Shown: one piece after another, positions 1 through 3,089 of the stretch
Position numbering within the stretch: the stretch's first letter is position 1
Layout: the number at the start of each line of letters is the position of its first letter
NCBI GenBank assembly: GCA_009691925.1
Contig: SIAG01000202.1
Span: 1 to 7,399, forward strand
DNA: 7,399 nt
Origin: Planctomycetaceae bacterium
GTDB taxonomy: Bacteria; Planctomycetota; Planctomycetia; Pirellulales; UBA1268
Reading direction: 5' to 3'
Program-made: the position numbers and the translations under genes
Notes under the pieces: model-generated
Databases searched by the model: none
Seen by the model: only the letters and a program-made list of their open reading frames with translations
What the model was told of the DNA's origin: nothing

Positions 1-83
1 CGGGGCGACGAGACCTTTGCCGCCCCGGCCGACGGAAGTGCCCACAGGCAGGTCACCGAGAGTTCTGGCCCGAGCGTGGCTTC

Positions 84-212
84 GGGGTCGCCCGTGCCCC
101 CAGCCGAGTTCGCTCCGGCCATCGTGGCCTCCGCTCTCTCGATGCCGCCTGCGCTCCGCCATCCATGGCTCCGCTGGCCGGCAACGCCGGCTCTCGGAGC
201 ACGGGCGACCCC
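84..212. repeat. Perfect 14-bp inverted repeat enclosing 101 bp
   Basis: The left arm GGGGTCGCCCGTGC (84-97) is the exact reverse complement of the right arm (199-212). Just inside the arms, CCGAG (104-108) and CTCGG (193-197) can add five more pairs. The enclosed segment has three GCTCCG copies and its own hairpin. A six-base direct repeat GAGCGT flanks the arms at 72-77 and 221-226, but it is not flush with them, so it is not a clear target-site duplication. It could be a small non-autonomous mobile element, a structured RNA, or a cruciform-forming site. Confidence 0.6.
168..200. repeat. Nested GC-rich stem-loop
   Basis: GCTCCG (168-173) pairs with CGGAGC (195-200). After a 3x3 internal loop, GCCGGC (177-182) pairs with GCCGGC (186-191) around the three-base loop AAC. 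No T tract follows, so it is not an ordinary intrinsic terminator. It lies within the larger inverted repeat and shares two bases with that repeat's right arm. Confidence 0.55.
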
Positions 213-373
213 TCGCTGCAGAGCGTTTGCTTGGCTAGCAGGGGATATTGTGGTGCTGCAAGGTAGTGGATGGACCTTCCGTTTCCACCGCAGGAGACTG
301 AACCACCGCCAGCTTCCGGCGGCCGCCGCAACGAGGCGGCACCGGCAGGCTCGCGCATCGCAGGAGGCTCATG

Positions 374-778
374 ATGGATTGGATGGAGTGGTATGAGGGG
401 CTGTGGAAGCCGTCGTGGACGCCTGCGCCGGCGACGATCGGGGCGATCTGGGGGATGCTCTATCCGGTGATCGCGGTCACATTCCTGTTTGTGTTCGTGC
501 AGGTAGCGCGGGGGCGGATGCCGTGGCTGGTGGCGGTGCCGTTTGCGATCAACCTGGCGGCGAATCTTGCCTTCACGCCGATCCAGTTCGGGCTGCGGAA
601 TCTGCCGCTGGCGGCCGTCGACATCCTCGTCATCTGGGGAACGCTTGTGTGGATGATGGTGGCGGTGTGGCGGCATAGCCCGTGGGTGGCGGTGGCCCAG
701 GGACCGTATTTCGTCTGGGTGTCGATCGCGACCGTGTTGCAGCTGTCGATGACCTGGATGAACCGGCCATCAGGGTGA
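374..778 (+). CDS. tspO: TspO/MBR family (tryptophan-rich sensory protein) homologue, short form
   Basis: A small, very hydrophobic integral membrane protein. TspO/MBR proteins bind porphyrins and related ligands and are linked to tetrapyrrole and stress regulation. Hallmarks, numbered from ATG 374: WYEGLWKPSWTPAP near residues 6-19 (the family's KPxWxPP signature), IWGMLYP at 25-31, an Asn-rich third helix with NLAANLAFTP at 60-69, and PYFVWVSIATVLQ at 111-123. About four membrane helices are visible, at roughly 22-44, 50-68, 78-99 and 102-126. Family members of about 155-165 residues have five; here the helix before the KPxWxPP loop is absent. AGGAGG at 362-367 lies 6 bases before ATG 374 but only 3 before ATG 371, so 374 is preferred. 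The gene stands alone, with the toxin-antitoxin pair converging on it 32 bases downstream. Confidence 0.85.
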   Translation: MDWMEWYEGLWKPSWTPAPATIGAIWGMLYPVIAVTFLFVFVQVARGRMPWLVAVPFAINLAANLAFTPIQFGLRNLPLAAVDILVIWGTLVWMMVAVWRHSPWVAVAQGPYFVWVSIATVLQLSMTWMNRPSG

Positions 779-810
779 GGCGGGCGGGTTCCATCACCGC
801 TGTCATCGAG

Positions 811-1113
811 TCACGATGGCCCGTCCATGGGGCGCCAATACCCGGACTGGCGTCGATGATGGGCGATGGCCACGACGATGAGATGTTCACCGTCATGGCG
901 AAAAACGATTCGAAAAGGGAATCGCTGCACCCGGCCTTGGCGATGAATCCCGTCGATCATCGCAAACCGTTCAGGCTCGCGCGCGATCCTTTCCAGGGCG
1001 TCGAGAATCGCATCGGCAAAGCGGATCGCGACGTCGTGGCTTCGCTCCGCATACCAATCAAAGGCGGTGTCAAAATCTGCCTTGGCGATCCCGAGAAACA
1101 GGACGTCGGCCAT
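811..1113 (-). CDS. ParE/RelE-superfamily toxin of a type II toxin-antitoxin system
   Basis: The 100-aa product has the ParE/RelE toxin pattern. An N-terminal helical part (DFDTAFDWYAERS at 13-25, then a helix to about 45) is followed by a beta-rich core, RVQRFPFRIVFRHDGEHLIV (61-80), and the signature tail AIAHHRRQSGYW (82-93). Known members either poison DNA gyrase (ParE) or cleave mRNA at the ribosome (RelE); which applies here cannot be read from the sequence. Start ATG at 1113 is chosen because it overlaps the antitoxin stop as TGATG, implying translational coupling. An upstream in-frame extension to 1245 lies inside the antitoxin gene and lacks family similarity. Length is normal and the gene looks intact. 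Confidence 0.88.
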   Translation of the reverse strand: MADVLFLGIAKADFDTAFDWYAERSHDVAIRFADAILDALERIAREPERFAMIDGIHRQGRVQRFPFRIVFRHDGEHLIVVAIAHHRRQSGYWRPMDGPS

Positions 1114-1367
1114 CAGCCTGCGTCCCCGTTCCCACCCCTTCCTCGAAGCCTCTGCAGCGCGTCGGCCCTGATCGCATTCCATGGAATTGTTTTGGCGGTT
1201 CCCGCTTCGAACGCTGCCGACCGCCGATGGATTTCTGCCATCCATTCACTCGAGAGCGGCGGCAACGCGTCTTCGGGGACGGTGTCCCAGAGGGCCTCGA
1301 TCAACTCCAGACGGTCGGCCAGGGGGAGTTGGGAGGCGTCGGTCAACAGCGAGTTGAGATCGCTCAT
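1113..1367 (-). CDS. Antitoxin, putative addiction-module component (TIGR02574/PF09720 type)
   Basis: The 84-aa product matches the short unstable antitoxins that pair with ParE/RelE toxins. LPLADRLELIEALWDTVPED (14-33) is the family's helical N-terminal motif. EWMAEIHRRSAAFEAGTAKT (41-60) is the second helix with the ExxRR core. IPWNAIRADALQRLRG (61-76) is the terminal PW-containing segment. It should bind and neutralise the toxin encoded next and help autoregulate the operon. ATG at 1367 is preferred over longer starts because the family motif begins there, a GAGG lies 9 bases upstream, and a good promoter ends about 43 bases upstream. The short Gly-rich C-terminal tail (RGRGGNGDAG) goes beyond the usual family end. 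Confidence 0.85.
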   Translation of the reverse strand: MSDLNSLLTDASQLPLADRLELIEALWDTVPEDALPPLSSEWMAEIHRRSAAFEAGTAKTIPWNAIRADALQRLRGRGGNGDAG

Positions 1368-1409
1368 GGGCAGCAGCCTCGTCGAGAGTGCGTTGAGACT
1401 CGTCCAGGA

Positions 1410-1438
1410 AATATACGGGCGTTCACCCAGTGGGTCAA
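1410..1438 (-). promoter_or_regulatory. Sigma-70-type promoter of the toxin-antitoxin operon
   Basis: Reading the minus strand, a -35 box TTGACC (1438-1433, five of six consensus bases) is separated by exactly 17 bases from a -10 box TATATT (1415-1410, five of six). Transcription would start near 1403, about 35 bases before the antitoxin ATG at 1367. It is the best promoter-like sequence I found in the window. Confidence 0.7.
1422..1438. promoter_or_regulatory. Imperfect palindrome over the TA promoter, candidate operator
   Basis: TTCACCCAGTGGGTCAA is a palindrome around a central G, with seven of eight arm positions matching. It covers the -35 box and part of the spacer, where an autorepressing antitoxin or toxin-antitoxin complex commonly binds. 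The operator role is inferred from position and symmetry. Half of it (TTGACCCAC on the minus strand) recurs on the plus strand at 1587-1595, ahead of the methyltransferase gene. Confidence 0.4.
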
Positions 1439-1618
1439 TCGACGTCGCGGGCGGCTGGCGCCGTGTGCTCGTCGGCGACGGAAGGGTATTTCGCCCCGGT
1501 CGTCGAGATGGTTGCGGACCATCTGCTGGCTGTGTCCCAGCAACCGCTCTTCCGCATTCCCTGGGGGGTTGGTCAGACTCGTGTGGTTGACCCACGCTCT
1601 TCTAGGGATCCGTCTGCG

Positions 1619-2545
1619 ATGCGATCGTTCTTCAATTCCGTCAAGCGTGCGTTCCGGAGCCTGTTGGGAACGGAGGCCGTGCTGCGTCAGTTGCGGGAGG
1701 CGAAGCGGCAGCGTCGGCGCGACGCGCTGTGTCTCGGGAATGCGATCCAGTATGCGGCGGCCGATCAGGCAGAGGTGCAGGCGTTGCCGGAGTATGCGCG
1801 GGTGGCGGACGTGACGCGGCTGTTGCAGACCTGCCGCGTGGAGGGGGAGACGCTGGTCCGCGTCGGCGGGGAGATCGACGGCGGGTATGTGATGCTCGAT
1901 TCGCTCCGGCCGCCGGCGGTGACCGCCGGCTACAGCTTCGGCGTGGGGCATGACGTGTCGTGGGACGTGGCGGTGGCCGGGCGGGGGATCGATCTTTTCT
2001 TGTATGACCACACGGTGAAGCGGCTGCCTGAGCCGGTGCCGCGGGGGAGGTTTGTCCGCACGGGGATCCGTGGGCGGGAGCCGGTGGCGGGGCAGAAGAC
2101 GATTGCAGAGGTGCTTGCCGACAACGGGCATGCCGGCCGCCGTGATCTCGTGCTCAAGATGGACATCGAGGGGGCCGAGTGGCCGGTGCTCGAGGAGGTA
2201 TCGAGCGCGACGCTTTCCTGTTTTGCGCAGATCGTGGTCGAGCTGCATGGGTTGATTGACGTGCTCACGCCGGAGGGGCATGCGCGGATCGTCGCGGCGC
2301 TGGGGAAGCTGGCCCAGACGCACCAGCCGATCCATGTCCATGGCAACTGCTACGAGGTGCCGGTGTGGATCGGGGGGCTCGTGCTGCCGCAGGTGCTCGA
2401 AGTGAGCTACGTGCGGCGGGCTGACCACACGGGGAGGTTTGTGCCCCGCGACGAGGTTTTTCCGACCGGACTCGACCGGCCGAATCTGCCCGACATGCCG
2501 GATGTGTTCCTGGGGCGGACGTTCTCGTCGCCGCGACCGCGGTGA
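1619..2545 (+). CDS. FkbM/Methyltransf_22-like SAM-dependent methyltransferase
   Basis: The 308-aa product resembles the FkbM-like class I methyltransferases, which typically methylate hydroxyl groups on sugars, polyketides or lipids; the substrate here is unknown. Features: a basic N-terminal helix (residues 1-35); YSFGVGHDVSWD (105-116), a glycine motif I; LFLYDHT (126-132), the acidic end of strand 2; LVLKMDIEGAEWPVLEE (177-193), the family hallmark; IVVELHG (205-211); and a C-terminal HVHGNCYEVP (239-248) followed by LPQVLEVSYVRR (256-267), which recalls the Methyltransf_22 (PF13383) C-terminus. ATG 1619 is chosen because the basic helix starts there and AGGGA lies about 11 bases upstream. 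The frame is open back to 1430, but that part lacks family similarity and overlaps the TA promoter. No signal peptide is evident, so it is probably cytoplasmic. It appears to be monocistronic. Confidence 0.8.
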   Translation: MRSFFNSVKRAFRSLLGTEAVLRQLREAKRQRRRDALCLGNAIQYAAADQAEVQALPEYARVADVTRLLQTCRVEGETLVRVGGEIDGGYVMLDSLRPPAVTAGYSFGVGHDVSWDVAVAGRGIDLFLYDHTVKRLPEPVPRGRFVRTGIRGREPVAGQKTIAEVLADNGHAGRRDLVLKMDIEGAEWPVLEEVSSATLSCFAQIVVELHGLIDVLTPEGHARIVAALGKLAQTHQPIHVHGNCYEVPVWIGGLVLPQVLEVSYVRRADHTGRFVPRDEVFPTGLDRPNLPDMPDVFLGRTFSSPRPR

Positions 2546-2573
2546 CGGTGGCCGGGGGAGCCTAATCCGTCAC
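2542..2573 (+). other. Stem-loop spanning the methyltransferase stop codon
   Basis: GTGACGG (2542-2548, containing the TGA stop) is the exact reverse complement of CCGTCAC (2567-2573), with an 18-base loop. It is not followed directly by a T run. A seven-T tract at 2606-2612 follows only a weak three-pair stem. The region may contribute to 3' end formation of the methyltransferase mRNA, but it is a poor intrinsic terminator. Confidence 0.3.
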
Positions 2574-2830
2574 GGCGTCAATGATCGGCACGACCCTGCG
2601 GGCCCTTTTTTTGGCGGGGGGACTCCGTCCCAGGAAAGTTCCCGGCAGGAATAAAAATATCTGGCCTTCCGGTGGCGACCCGCCTAAACTTTTTGCCTGT
2701 GGGAGTCGCTGGCCCGGTAGAGCACCGGTTCGGCCTCTCCGAACGATCGTTCCCCGGTGACGGCTGGGGAGAAAGCCACCCGGCGGCGGCGTGCGTGCAG
2801 GCACCGCGACGGCTGGGATTCCTCGTAACC

Positions 2831-2841
2831 AAAGGAGGTGA
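2831..2841 (+). promoter_or_regulatory. Exceptionally strong Shine-Dalgarno sequence
   Basis: AAAGGAGGTGA is complementary over 11 bases to the usual bacterial 16S rRNA 3' end (TCACCTCCTTT). The AGGAGG core ends 7 bases before GTG 2846, an ideal spacing. No other start in the window has anything as strong, so this mini-ORF start looks selected rather than accidental. Confidence 0.6.
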
Positions 2842-2845
2842 CTCA

Positions 2846-2884
2846 GTGACGCATAGCGACTGTACCAGGAGGCTGCGCCGCTGA
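2846..2884 (+). CDS. 12-codon mini-ORF / possible leader peptide
   Basis: GTG at 2846 opens a 12-residue reading frame, MTHSDCTRRLRR, ending at TGA 2882-2884. The main support is the perfect Shine-Dalgarno at ideal spacing. The last five residues are RRLRR, with consecutive AGG AGG and then CGC CGC codons, which recalls ribosome-stalling leader peptides. The frame is also open upstream to a GTG at 2672 (70 residues in all), but that extension runs through the stem-loops and has no ribosome binding site of its own. A known peptide family was not recognised. A hairpin and terminator follow, so arginine- or translation-dependent attenuation is possible but unproven. Confidence 0.4.
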   Translation: MTHSDCTRRLRR

Positions 2885-2893
2885 TGGCCGGTC

Positions 2894-2921
2894 GACGGGT
2901 CTGCCGTTGCCGCAGCCCGTC
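2894..2921 (+). other. Strong hairpin after the mini-ORF
   Basis: GACGGG (2894-2899) pairs with CCCGTC (2916-2921), and CTGC (2901-2904) pairs with GCAG (2912-2915). There is one bulged T and a seven-base loop. It lies between the mini-ORF stop and the terminator, where an anti-terminator or pause hairpin would sit if this is an attenuator. No T run follows it directly. Confidence 0.5.
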
Positions 2922-2966
2922 CGCAGGGAGTCGTTTTTGAGATTTCCCTGCTGACGAACTCTCTAT

Positions 2967-3002
2967 GGCTGCCGTCCCCGCGAGGGGGCGGCAGTTTTTT
3001 TT
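2967..3002 (+). terminator. Strong rho-independent terminator
   Basis: CTGCCGTCCCC (2969-2979) pairs with GGGGGCGGCAG (2984-2994), giving eleven pairs with a single G-U wobble. The loop is the GNRA tetraloop GCGA, and eight Ts follow (2995-3002). It ends a plus-strand transcript from the 2697-2966 region, 88 bases before the first codon of the next gene. Reading through it could feed the downstream operon. Confidence 0.93.
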
Positions 3003-3089
3003 GCGCCGAGCCCTTTTTCTGGCGTTCGAGCCTCTCCATCCGGCGCGGCGGAGTGGGCTTCCCGGTGGTATCCTTAGGGAGTCCGCTCC

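Larger units (their letters stand above)
1..370. other. Leading region without a convincing gene, rich in inverted repeats
   Basis: I see no recognisable gene here. Forward frame 1 is open from the window edge to a stop at 394-396, overlapping tspO. Its first 50 or so codons have a GC-rich third position, so it could be the tail of a gene that begins outside the window. Its later part (Arg/Pro/Ala-rich, no motif) looks like noise. What stands out is inverted repeats: a 7-bp pair at 1-7 and 21-27, a perfect 14-bp pair at 84-97 and 199-212, a nested hairpin at 168-200, and a small 6-bp hairpin at 322-340 just before the tspO ribosome binding site. No RNA gene family was recognised. Confidence 0.5.
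2697..3002 (+). ncRNA. Candidate structured small RNA or operon leader
   Basis: An approximately 300-base stretch looks transcribed and folded. It follows an AT-rich patch with a possible -10 (TAAACT, 2685-2690; its -35 is poor). In order it contains: a two-part stem-loop, CACCG/CGGTG (2723-2727 with 2755-2759) over GTTCGG/CCGAAC (2728-2733 with 2739-2744); a small GGCT/AGCC hairpin (2762-2777); a perfect Shine-Dalgarno and mini-ORF (2831-2884); a strong hairpin GACGGG-CTGC/GCAG-CCCGTC with one bulged T (2894-2921); and a very strong intrinsic terminator (2967-3002). I do not recognise an Rfam family. It could be a free-standing sRNA, an sRNA encoding a peptide, or a leader controlling the operon that starts 88 bases after the terminator. 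The 5' end is a guess; the 3' end is well supported. Confidence 0.45.

Noticed and set aside
84..212. Integron attC site as explanation for the inverted repeat
   Set aside because: The arms lack the RYYYAAC and GTTRRRY core sites expected of attC, and no integron integrase or cassette is nearby.
682..1590. 302-codon plus-strand frame across the TA operon
   Set aside because: It is antisense to the toxin and antitoxin, which have strong family motifs and their own promoter. Its translation resembles nothing I recognise.
1587..1592. TTGACC as a -35 box for the methyltransferase gene
   Set aside because: No acceptable -10 box lies 16-18 bases downstream (the sequence there is GC-rich, around TCCGTC), so it is more likely chance or a copy of the operator half-site.
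1430..1618. N-terminal extension of the methyltransferase to 1430
   Set aside because: The 63 extra residues lack family similarity, overlap the divergent TA promoter region, and have no good ribosome binding site; ATG 1619 fits better.
1364..2428. 354-codon open frame on the minus strand
   Set aside because: It is mostly antisense to the methyltransferase and not gene-like as a whole. Only the short integrase-like stretch near 1478-1564 was kept, as a low-confidence finding.
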